A DNA stretch of 64,000 nt from Lachnospiraceae bacterium. Its GTDB lineage: Bacteria > Bacillota > Clostridia > Lachnospirales > Lachnospiraceae. The position numbers and the translations under genes were made by a program. The stretch spans positions 6,944,001 to 7,008,000 of the forward strand of contig AP025576.1 of NCBI GenBank assembly GCA_022845955.1. The letters are read 5' to 3'. The notes below the pieces were generated by a model, which saw nothing but the letters and a program-made list of their open reading frames with translations, ran no database searches and had not been told where the DNA came from. Positions 33,706-41,384 of this stretch are shown piece after piece. Position 1 is the stretch's first letter; every line of letters begins with the position of its first letter.

Positions 33706-34935
33706 ATGCAGAAAAGTTCGGGTTCAAATAATCAGGATGTAAAACAAAAAAACCGTATGCTGGTTTTAAAACTGATTACTGTAAATAAAGGAATTTCCCG
33801 TGTTGATATTGCAAAAATGACAGGTCTGTCCAAAATGACAGTGGGAAATATTGTAACTGAATTAATTGAACAGGGGATTGTTACCGAGAAAGCTCTGCCA
33901 AACAGCCCTCTTATACAAAATAGTACGGGCAATTACGGCAGAAAACCTATTATGCTCACCCTTTCCCCAGACTCTCCCTGCATATGCGGCATGCTTATAA
34001 AAAGGGAATTATGCCAAATTGTGTTAGGTGATTTGAGCGGTTTTATTTTTGAGCAAATTACATATGAATATTCCACGCTGCAAGACGGTGATGCATTAAT
34101 TGAAATGCTTATCCGGGGATTCCATATCCTTATGGCCCGGACAGAACGTTCCGTTCTGGCTATAAGCATTGCTTCTCTTGGGCCGCTAAACAGTTCCGAC
34201 GGCATTATTTTGAATCCCCCCTATTTTTACGGAATTGAAAACTTTCCAATTACTTCTGTTATCCAAAAGCTTACAGGACTCCCCACTTTTCTGGTAAATG
34301 ATGCAAATGCCGGAGCGCTTGCGGAAAAACTATATGGTATCGGAAAAGATATTCCAAATTTTACATACCTCCATATAATGAACGGCATCGGAACCGGACT
34401 TGTGCTGAAAGACAGTCTGTATAATGGAGATACCGGCCAAAGCGGCGAAATCGGGCATACCTCCATTAACTTTGCCGGTCCTCAATGTGCATGCGGGAAT
34501 AAAGGGTGTCTCGATTTGTATGCCAATGTTGACAATATGAGACAGAAGATTCGGGAGCTGTCTCCTTTTTATCCCGACTCTCCCCTGGTATCCGTCAGCC
34601 ACCCGACCTGGTGCGATATCGTGGACTGCGCGAATAAGAAGGACAATCTTGCTATTATCGCAATTGAAGAATTTTGTTCTTATGTTTCTTATGCCCTGAT
34701 TAATACTCTCAACTTATTAAATATCGCAACTCTGATTGTGGGCTATGATTCCTCTCTTGATGGATTCATCATAGAAGATATTATTAAAAACAAGTTATCC
34801 CGCACTCTTCTTTCAGCCAATTATGATAAGATAACCGTTATACACTCCCGGTTCAACGGCGATGCTCCTTTAATCGGTTCCATTGCCTTTATTGCAGATA
34901 AAGTATTTTCACATAATCTGCCCCTCTCCCGTTAA
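33706..34935 (+). CDS. ROK-family transcriptional regulator (NagC/XylR-like)
   Basis: The start ATG at 33706 (MQKSSGSNNQDVKQKNRML) follows AAGGAGAAAGAA, giving 409 residues; an upstream in-frame ATG at 33634 has no good site. An N-terminal MarR-type winged helix (INKG-like VNKGISRVDIAKMTGLSKMT, VTELIEQGIVTEK) is followed by a ROK sugar-binding domain with FLVNDANAGALAEKLYG, GIGTGLVLKDSLYNGDTG and the zinc-binding motif CACGNKGCLDLYA. It is divergent from the binding-protein gene, so it probably represses that operon until the sugar binds. Confidence 0.9.
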   Translation: MQKSSGSNNQDVKQKNRMLVLKLITVNKGISRVDIAKMTGLSKMTVGNIVTELIEQGIVTEKALPNSPLIQNSTGNYGRKPIMLTLSPDSPCICGMLIKRELCQIVLGDLSGFIFEQITYEYSTLQDGDALIEMLIRGFHILMARTERSVLAISIASLGPLNSSDGIILNPPYFYGIENFPITSVIQKLTGLPTFLVNDANAGALAEKLYGIGKDIPNFTYLHIMNGIGTGLVLKDSLYNGDTGQSGEIGHTSINFAGPQCACGNKGCLDLYANVDNMRQKIRELSPFYPDSPLVSVSHPTWCDIVDCANKKDNLAIIAIEEFCSYVSYALINTLNLLNIATLIVGYDSSLDGFIIEDIIKNKLSRTLLSANYDKITVIHSRFNGDAPLIGSIAFIADKVFSHNLPLSR

Positions 34936-34948
34936 ACGCCACGAAATA

Positions 34949-34990
34949 AGCCTCAAAAGTATGGCTGTCATAATCCATCCCTTTGAGGCT
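34949..34990 (+). terminator. Hairpin between convergent ROK and MarR genes
   Basis: AGCCTCAAA (34949-34957) pairs with TTTGAGGCT (34982-34990), with a 24-base loop and a weak T-rich tail (TTCACCGTTCTTATTTTATT). Confidence 0.5.
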
Positions 34991-35023
34991 TTCACCGTTC
35001 TTATTTTATTAAATTACTGCAAT

Positions 35024-35470
35024 TTATCTGCCATTCTGTATCCCCTGGAAAAATTCCAGCAGGTTCCCAAGTGATTTCTGCAACACCGCCTGCTCTTCTT
35101 CACGCAGTCCCTCCACCACCTTACGGATCATTTCTTCATGGAAGCTTTTATGGTGGGCAAAGGCCTTCTTTCCTTTCGCCGTAAGAGAGATAAGCACCAC
35201 CCGCCTGTCCTCCTCACTTCTGACGCGATCCACATACCCCTTTTTCACCAGGCTGTTTACAGAAATGGTCAGGGTACCCGTAGTGACTGCCAGAGCTTTG
35301 GCCACAGAAGTCATATTCTTGGCCGCACCGGTGCCGATGGCCTCAATGACATGCATGTCGTTGGCGGTCATATCCTTGTATTCTTCCGTGCGGATGGCCT
35401 GCTCCTCAATCGCGTTGATGTTGCGGAACAGCCTCACCAACAATTCATTGAGTGTTTCATTGATATCCAA
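35024..35470 (-). CDS. MarR-family regulator
   Basis: The best start is TTG at 35470 with AAAGGAGG eight bases upstream, giving 148 residues; a GTG at 35494 is possible but lacks spacing. The winged helix has NDMHVIEAIGTGAAKNMTSVAKALAVTTGTLTISVNSLVKKGYV and the wing VRSEEDRRVVLISLTAKG (DRR-x-V motif). It lies just downstream of an ABC exporter pair on the same strand, which it may control along with itself. Effector unknown. Confidence 0.88.
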   Translation of the reverse strand: MDINETLNELLVRLFRNINAIEEQAIRTEEYKDMTANDMHVIEAIGTGAAKNMTSVAKALAVTTGTLTISVNSLVKKGYVDRVRSEEDRRVVLISLTAKGKKAFAHHKSFHEEMIRKVVEGLREEEQAVLQKSLGNLLEFFQGIQNGR

Positions 35471-35518
35471 CGGGGCTTCCTCCTTTGCCTGCACTATAAT
35501 TTCGCTTTCCTATCCATC

Positions 35519-35547
35519 ATTATAATTTACTCCAACTTATATTTCAA
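35519..35547 (-). promoter_or_regulatory. Sigma-A promoter of the marR-like gene
   Basis: Minus-strand TTGAAA (35547-35542), a 17-bp spacer and TATAAT (35524-35519). Confidence 0.7.
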
Positions 35548-35563
35548 TCAAAATGGTTTGATT
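35546..35563. promoter_or_regulatory. Palindrome, candidate MarR operator
   Basis: AATCAAA-ATGG-TTTGATT (7-4-7) overlaps the start of the -35 element of the marR-like promoter, as expected for autorepression. Similar TCAAA/TTTGA sites are bound by other MarR proteins. Confidence 0.5.
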
Positions 35564-35624
35564 CTCAAATTTTCCAAGTAAATATCTCTCCGGCATCCTG
35601 TCCGTTACGGACAGGACGCACGCC

Positions 35625-38600
35625 TCACTCCACAGATTTCATGGACTCCGCCATATTGATGCCGTCCAGTTTTTTATTCATAGCCCAGTCCACGATCCCG
35701 GCAAACACAAAGGTAAGCACGATACTGTACAGCACGCTCAGGGGTGCGATATGGACATCAAAAGCAATCATGTCAATATCAATATTATACATGACGAACT
35801 GATGGAGATACCTTCCCATGATCAGCCCCACGCCGGCTCCGATTCCCGTAAGCACCAGATTTTCACGGAATACATAGCTGGCAGTTTCCCTGCGGTAAAA
35901 GCCCAGTACCTTGATAGTGGCGATTTCCCGCAGCCTTTCCGTAATATTGATGTTAGTCAGGTTATACAGAACAATGAAGGCGAGGGATCCCGCGCAGCCG
36001 ATAATCAGCAGAACCACGTAATCCAGGCTCTTCATCATGCTGCTGAAACGTACCTTCATATCGTCATTGATAGTAACGGAGGCCACGCCGTCACAATTCA
36101 TAATGGCGGCGGATACGCTGTGTACATCCTTTTCTTCCTTCACATTAATATAAGCGCTTTTATATTCCGGCTTCTTTCCGATCTGATCCCCCCAGGTTTC
36201 AGGGCTGATATATGCATAGTTGTACACATAATTCTCACTGATACCCGAAACCTTCAGTTCCAGGGTGTTCCTGTCGTCATCCTGGATGGTTACCGTATCT
36301 CCGATTTTTGCATCGCATTTATCTGCCAGCTTCTCCGTCAACACTACCTCCCCCTTCCCGGGATAGGCAACCGGTTCCTCCCGGGTAGTATGCAGGTTCA
36401 GATAATAACCGATTTCCTCCGCCTTTTCCGGCACTACCAGGGTAAGGGATTTGGATTTATCCCCCCTGGTCAAATCCGCACTCTCCTCAAAGGCCAGCAT
36501 AAATTCCAGGGCATTTTCCGCCATCACCTCTTCAAATTCCCTGCCGTCCATCTCCTGCCAGGGATCACTGAAAATGACACTCATATCATTTATCTGGATT
36601 TCATCAAACTGATTGTAGGTAATGCTCTTGATGGAATCCTTGACACCAAAACCGGTAAGCAGCAGGGCCGTGCATCCCCCGATGCCGAAAACCATCATGA
36701 AGAAACGCTGCTTGTAACGGAAAATATTTCTGGCGGATACCTTGAGCAGGAATTTCATATGGTTCCATAAAAAAGGGATCCGTTCCAGGATAATCCGTTT
36801 GCCGCTTTTTGGGGCCTTGGGACGCATCAGTTCAGCCGCAACACTGGTCAGTTCATAACGGCAGGTGGCTATCGTGGTTCCCATGGAACATATAATCGAT
36901 ACGGCCAGGGAAATAACGCCCAGCTTCCAGTCCAGAATAACCTGAATATCCCCCAAACGGTACATCATCCGGTATGCACTCCAGATAACCATAGGGAATA
37001 CATAAGAACCGAGGAGGAATCCGATACCGCACCCCAGTACGGCGGCGCTTCCTGAATAAAAGAGGTATTTGCCCATAATGGTAGCCTCCCCATAGCCCAG
37101 AGCCTTGAGAATACCAATCTGCGTCCTCTGTTCCTCCACCATTCTAGTCATCGTGGTAATACAAACCAATGCCGCCACCAGGAAAAAGAAAATAGGAAAC
37201 ACATTGGCAATCCCTTCCACGATATCCGAGTCGCTTTCAAAGCAGGCATATCCGATATTTTTATCCCGGCCGAACACGTAGGTTTCCGGTGATTTCAGAT
37301 CCGCCAGTTCTTCCCTGGCATCCTCCAGTTCTTTCCTGGCATCGGCCGTCTCCTCCTCCAGCTTCTGCCGGTTTTCCTCATATTCCTCCCAGCCGTCCGC
37401 CAGTTCCTGTTCGGCGTCCGCCAGCTCTTTTTCCGCATCCGCAAGCTTCTTTTCTTCCCGCGTTATCTTGTTTTCCGCCGCCTCCAGCTGCCGGCTTCCC
37501 ATATTGGCCTGGGCAAGCCCGGCTTCTACCTGCGTTTTCTTTCCCTTCACCTGGGCTTCCTTCAGATTCAGGCCGGTTTCGTAGGCATCCTTTTCGTCCC
37601 CTTCCATGTCAGATGCTTCGATTCTCTTTTCCTCCAGCTGATCCAGACCGTCCGCGATTTCCGTCTTTCCATCCTGCAGTTCAGACAGGGAATCCGCCAG
37701 TTCCTGTCTGTTTTCTTCGATTTCTGCCCTGGCATCGGCGATTTCCTGCCAGCCGTCCGCGATTTCCTGCCTGGCATCCTCTATTTCCTTTTCCCCGTCC
37801 AGAAGCTCTTCCCTGGCATCTGCAAGCTTTTCCTCCGCTTCGGCCACTTGCTCTTCCAGTTCCCGTTCCCCGTCCGCAATCTGCCACTGGGCGTCTTCCT
37901 TAAGCCTAACATACCGCGCCTGTGCCACTTCCTCACAAAGTGGCTCCGCCCAGTCAAGGCAGTCCTCTATATAATCCTTATATTCCTGGCTGTAGAGAGG
38001 AAACTTATCCGTCAGCCTTACAAAGATTTCCGTATAAGCATCCGTATCAAATCCGTCCTCCGGTATGTATATATATCCCTTCAGCTTGCCGTTTCCAAGC
38101 GCCGTGGATCCCCTTTCATAATTGATGTAATAGGAAGCGTCGCAGATCCCCACAATCTTGTATTCCTTATAGGCCAGCATATCCATGGTATCTTCTTCAT
38201 TGTTCTCCGATACCCGGAGCGTTGTGCCGATTTCCTTCCGGGAAAAACTCAGGCTGTCCACTACGCACTCATCCGCCGCTGTGGGCATCCGCCCTTCCTG
38301 CACCACCACATGGTTCTGTATCCACAGCAGGGAATGTGCCCGCAGCACACTTTCCGAACCTTCCTCGTCCAGAGCCAGAAAATCCGTATACACCGATCCT
38401 TCCGCTATCTCCACGCCATCCCGGCTGTTGATCGCTTTCACATCCTGTTCATCAAAGCCCACTGTGGACAGCAGACGCAGATCGTACAGGTTATTATCCT
38501 CCAGATATTCCCCGCCCGCCTTAAGCATGGCCGGCTTTGTCACCTTTAATCCCGTAAAAAATCCAACCCCCAGCGCCACAATAGCCAAAATCGCCATGTA

Positions 38601-38657
38601 ACGCCCCAGGCTTTCTCTGATTTCCCGTAAAGTTGTCTTTAATATGGTGGACTTCAT
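35625..38657 (-). CDS. FtsX-like ABC exporter permease with long periplasmic coiled coil
   Basis: 1010 residues. One membrane helix near the N-terminus (YMAILAIVALGVGFFTGLKV) is followed by a MacB-type periplasmic domain. Residues about 245-455 are almost pure coiled coil with repeated ADA.EEL and EIADGWQEIADA units. Two FtsX permease modules follow: FPIFFFLVAALVCITTMTRMVEEQR, then IGILKALGYGEATIMGKYL, and the C-terminal VVLLIIGCAGSLAFIVLYNL with EIATIKVLGFYRRET. It partners the ATPase encoded upstream. Such exporters often move lipids, lipoproteins or antimicrobial peptides, or signal to cell wall enzymes. The substrate is unknown. Confidence 0.88.
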   Translation of the reverse strand: MKSTILKTTLREIRESLGRYMAILAIVALGVGFFTGLKVTKPAMLKAGGEYLEDNNLYDLRLLSTVGFDEQDVKAINSRDGVEIAEGSVYTDFLALDEEGSESVLRAHSLLWIQNHVVVQEGRMPTAADECVVDSLSFSRKEIGTTLRVSENNEEDTMDMLAYKEYKIVGICDASYYINYERGSTALGNGKLKGYIYIPEDGFDTDAYTEIFVRLTDKFPLYSQEYKDYIEDCLDWAEPLCEEVAQARYVRLKEDAQWQIADGERELEEQVAEAEEKLADAREELLDGEKEIEDARQEIADGWQEIADARAEIEENRQELADSLSELQDGKTEIADGLDQLEEKRIEASDMEGDEKDAYETGLNLKEAQVKGKKTQVEAGLAQANMGSRQLEAAENKITREEKKLADAEKELADAEQELADGWEEYEENRQKLEEETADARKELEDAREELADLKSPETYVFGRDKNIGYACFESDSDIVEGIANVFPIFFFLVAALVCITTMTRMVEEQRTQIGILKALGYGEATIMGKYLFYSGSAAVLGCGIGFLLGSYVFPMVIWSAYRMMYRLGDIQVILDWKLGVISLAVSIICSMGTTIATCRYELTSVAAELMRPKAPKSGKRIILERIPFLWNHMKFLLKVSARNIFRYKQRFFMMVFGIGGCTALLLTGFGVKDSIKSITYNQFDEIQINDMSVIFSDPWQEMDGREFEEVMAENALEFMLAFEESADLTRGDKSKSLTLVVPEKAEEIGYYLNLHTTREEPVAYPGKGEVVLTEKLADKCDAKIGDTVTIQDDDRNTLELKVSGISENYVYNYAYISPETWGDQIGKKPEYKSAYINVKEEKDVHSVSAAIMNCDGVASVTINDDMKVRFSSMMKSLDYVVLLIIGCAGSLAFIVLYNLTNINITERLREIATIKVLGFYRRETASYVFRENLVLTGIGAGVGLIMGRYLHQFVMYNIDIDMIAFDVHIAPLSVLYSIVLTFVFAGIVDWAMNKKLDGINMAESMKSVE

Positions 38658-38728
38658 TACATCCCTCTCCCGGCTGAAACGCTTTTCCGTAACGGTATCG
38701 TGCCTTCACCGTTCCGTTTTCCCCACTG

Positions 38729-39430
38729 CTACCATTCGATCTCTTCCACAGGAGTGATACGGGCATTCATTTCCATGCTTCGTATCGTGCCGCTCTTTAC
38801 CCGTATAATCCGATCCGCCATGGCTGTGATTGCCTGGTTATGGGTAATCACCACCACAGTCATCCCGGTCTCCCGGCAGGTATCCTGCAGCAGCTTCAGC
38901 ACCGCTTTCCCCGTATTATAATCCAGCGCCCCGGTAGGCTCGTCGCACAGAAGCAGCTTGGGGTTTTTGGCAAGGGCCCTGGCTATCGCCACCCGCTGCT
39001 GCTCTCCTCCCGAAAGCTGAGCCGGGAAATTGGACATTCTCTCATCCAATCCTACCTTTTTCAGTGTCTCCGCCGCATCCAGGGGATTCCTGGATATCTG
39101 GGATGCCAGCTCCACATTTTCAAGAGCCGTCAGATTCTGTATCAGGTTATAGAACTGGAAAACAAAACCTATATCATATCTCCGGTAAGAAGTCAGCTGC
39201 CTCTGGTTATAGGCGGATATTTCCTTACCATCCAGAATAACCTGCCCCTCGGAAAGCGTATCCATACCTCCCAATATATTCAGTATGGTCGTTTTTCCGG
39301 CACCGGAAGCTCCCACGATTACACAGAACTCCCCTTCCTGGATTTCAAAATTAACATCCCGCAGGGCATGGATTTCCACTTCACCCATATGATAAACCTT
39401 TTTTACATTTTTAAATTCTACAAAAGCCAT
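38729..39430 (-). CDS. ABC exporter ATP-binding protein, MacB/LolD type
   Basis: The start ATG at 39430 (MAFVEFKNVKKVYHMGEVEI) follows GGCGGTGG, giving 233 residues. Walker A is VGASGAGKTTILNILGG, the signature LSGGEQQRVAIARALAK, Walker B LLLCDEPTGALDYNTG, and the H-loop VVVITHNQAITAMADR. LDGKEISAYNQRQLTSYRR and FQFYNLIQNLTALENVEL are the MacB/LolD subfamily blocks. It energises the FtsX-type permease encoded 71 bases downstream. Confidence 0.94.
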   Translation of the reverse strand: MAFVEFKNVKKVYHMGEVEIHALRDVNFEIQEGEFCVIVGASGAGKTTILNILGGMDTLSEGQVILDGKEISAYNQRQLTSYRRYDIGFVFQFYNLIQNLTALENVELASQISRNPLDAAETLKKVGLDERMSNFPAQLSGGEQQRVAIARALAKNPKLLLCDEPTGALDYNTGKAVLKLLQDTCRETGMTVVVITHNQAITAMADRIIRVKSGTIRSMEMNARITPVEEIEW

Positions 39431-39458
39431 AAATCCACCGCCTTTTTCCAAACAGCCT

Positions 39459-39923
39459 CTAATCCCGCTCTTCAATCATGCTTTCCACATATCCCCTGTC
39501 CCAGAGAAGAATTTTTAATTTTCCTGCCGCCGCCACCGCCGCCGAGGTAAAATACTGGTTTGTCATAACCGCTCCCACCATCCTGTCATAATAATCCCGG
39601 CCCGCATATGCTTCCTGCACCGCTTTCACACCGATGGGCGCATTATAACACTTGCACTGCACCGCATAGGTTACCCCGTCCTTTTCCGCAAGGATATCCA
39701 CGCCGTAATCCCCGCTGCCTTTGGTGACCTCCACATCCAGAAACCCCTTTTTCCGCAGCAGATCCGCACAGAAATATTCAAAATCGTGCCCTTCCATTTC
39801 GTCCATATGCAGGGTCCGTCTTTTATGCCTCCACCGCCGGGACACCAAAAATGCTGCAAAAACCAATACCGCCAGCCCCGCTGCCGACATCACACTGATA
39901 AAAATAACTGATGACTGATCCAT
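39459..39923 (-). CDS. Membrane-anchored Mrr-like (PD-(D/E)XK) endonuclease-fold protein
   Basis: 154 residues. An N-terminal membrane helix (residues 7-27, IFISVMSAAGLAVLVFAAFLV) is followed by a basic stretch (RRWRHKRR). The rest is an Mrr-like restriction endonuclease domain: MEGHDFEYFCADLLRKKGF, then GSGDYGVDIL (metal Asp at 76) and YAVQCKCYN (QxK, residues 89-91), then VKAVQEAYAGRDYYD and AVMTNQYFTSAA. All catalytic residues look intact. Similar one-helix Mrr proteins are widespread; cleavage of modified or foreign DNA at the membrane is possible but unproven. It precedes the ABC ATPase gene by 28 bases on the same strand and follows fold-back copy B. Confidence 0.85.
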   Translation of the reverse strand: MDQSSVIFISVMSAAGLAVLVFAAFLVSRRWRHKRRTLHMDEMEGHDFEYFCADLLRKKGFLDVEVTKGSGDYGVDILAEKDGVTYAVQCKCYNAPIGVKAVQEAYAGRDYYDRMVGAVMTNQYFTSAAVAAAGKLKILLWDRGYVESMIEERD

Positions 39924-39952
39924 ATTCTAAAACTCCGTCTTACGTAATAAAT

Positions 39953-40206
39953 TCAAACTTTGCAGGAGCAAAATGGCCTTACGCCCGCTGGCAGAGCGTT
40001 GTCCCCGGGACGGAAAAGGAATGTTCACCAGATCCTCTCAGGCCATGGAGATGAGACCGGTCAAGTGTGTCAGCCTCATCTGACACACTTGACGCCTACG
40101 GGCTCATCGGAATGTCTGGCCTGATGGACTGGCGAATATCCTTTTCCGTCCCGGGGACAACGCTCTGCCAGCGGGCGGAAGGCCATTTTGCTCCTGCGAA
40201 GTTTGA
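39953..40206. mobile_element. 254-bp fold-back (MITE-like) element, copy B, with 9-bp direct repeats
   Basis: Terminal inverted repeats TCAAACTT... run 68 bp (39953-40020 with 40139-40206) with two mismatches, one of which is a G-T wobble. The 118-bp core folds further: CCAG, TCAGGCCA, GATGAG and the central 12-bp stem TCAAGTGTGTCA/TGACACACTTGA. GTAATAAAT occurs at 39944-39952 and 40207-40215, directly abutting both ends, as a target-site duplication would. There is no transposase inside, so movement would need one in trans. Same length as copy A; the core is conserved in reverse orientation, and the arms differ in a pairwise-matched way. Confidence 0.85.
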
Positions 40207-40215
40207 GTAATAAAT

Positions 40216-40256
40216 AACAAAAGGAACCAGTCCGGCTGTCTTACCGGCGCCGGTTC
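40216..40256 (-). terminator. Terminator at the end of the type IV pilus operon
   Basis: Minus-strand GAACCGGCGCCGG pairs with CCGGACTGGTTC (40224-40256) and is followed by CTTTTGTT. It lies 44 bases after the pilT stop. Confidence 0.75.
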
Positions 40257-40299
40257 TGATTCCCCTCCTTTACATAATACACTTTTTTTCCCTGATTTC

Positions 40300-41346
40300 C
40301 TAGATATAATTTACCAAATCTCTTTTGTCATTGGAATATTTATACGCATTATCCCTGGAAATCATTCCAACAGAAACAAGGCGGGCCAAATCCCCGTTCA
40401 GCGTATGCATACCGTTTGCCGCACCCGACTGCATAATGGTAGACATCTGATGCCCTTTGCTTTCCCGGATCAGATTCATAACCGCATCCGTTCCCGTAAG
40501 CATCTCCGTTGCCGCGGTCCGTCCCCTTCCGTCTGCCGTAGGAATCAGACATTGTGTGACAATTCCTTTCAGCACACCGGAAAGCTGGATGCGCACCTGG
40601 TTCTGGCTGGACGCCGGGCAGGCGTCAATAATACGATCAATCGTCTGCGCCGCCCCGGTGGTATGAAGGGTAGAAAGTACCAGATGCCCGGTTTCCGCCG
40701 CCGTCAATGCTGCTGAAATCGTTTCATAATCCCTCATTTCCCCTACCAGAATGATATCCGGATCCTCGCGCAATGCGGAACGCAGGGCGGCGGCAAAAGA
40801 AGAAACATCCCTCCCCACCTCTCTCTGATGGATCAGCGCCTGTTTTCTTTCATATACATATTCAATAGGATCCTCTATGGTAATAATATGCTCCGGCCTG
40901 GACGCATTCACATAATCGATCATGGCCGCCAGAGTTGTGGACTTGCCGCTTCCCGTAGGCCCCGTAACCAGAATCAGGCCTCTCGGCTCATTTGCCAGCT
41001 GTTTCAGTATAGGCGGGAGCTGAAGTTCCTCTATAGTAGGGATGCGGTCATTGAGCAGGCGGATGGTACAGGCCAGCTTTCCCTGCTGCCGGAAAATATT
41101 CACACGCTCCCTGCCTCCGTCCGGGGACTGAATGGCAAAATCCACGTCCTTTCCTTCCGAAAACTCCTTTTGCAGCCATACGTCCGGCATCTGGAGAATC
41201 ATCTGCCGGGTTTCTTCCTCACCCGGCTGTATGGGGGCAAATTCCAGCCTTCCTTTTACTCTTATCAGCATGGGAAGCCCTTCCGACAAATGAATATCCG
41301 AACAGCCGGTCTGTCTCCCCATGGCTATGATTGTATGAATGTCCAT
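40300..41346 (-). CDS. pilT: Type IV pilus retraction ATPase PilT
   Basis: The start ATG at 41346 (MDIHTIIAMGRQTGCSDIHL) has AAGGAG six bases before it, giving 348 residues. Walker A is ILVTGPTGSGKSTTLAAMI, the Asp box EDPIEYVYERKQALIHQREVG, the Walker B region DPDIILVGEMRDYETI and the His box LSTLHTTGAAQTIDRI. GEMRDYETISAALTAAETGH is the PilT-specific form, as opposed to PilB. It should disassemble pilin subunits from the fibre base, causing retraction and twitching. It is the last gene of the pilus operon. Confidence 0.95.
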   Translation of the reverse strand: MDIHTIIAMGRQTGCSDIHLSEGLPMLIRVKGRLEFAPIQPGEEETRQMILQMPDVWLQKEFSEGKDVDFAIQSPDGGRERVNIFRQQGKLACTIRLLNDRIPTIEELQLPPILKQLANEPRGLILVTGPTGSGKSTTLAAMIDYVNASRPEHIITIEDPIEYVYERKQALIHQREVGRDVSSFAAALRSALREDPDIILVGEMRDYETISAALTAAETGHLVLSTLHTTGAAQTIDRIIDACPASSQNQVRIQLSGVLKGIVTQCLIPTADGRGRTAATEMLTGTDAVMNLIRESKGHQMSTIMQSGAANGMHTLNGDLARLVSVGMISRDNAYKYSNDKRDLVNYI

Positions 41347-41384
41347 AAACAACTCCTTCCGGGCTTTCCTCTGATCCCTTTAGC

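Noticed and set aside
37289..37903. 204-codon Pro-rich plus-strand frame
   Set aside because: It is the reverse of the coiled-coil-coding part of the FtsX-type gene; the Pro/Ser/Phe bias comes from that strand's Glu/Ala/Asp codons.
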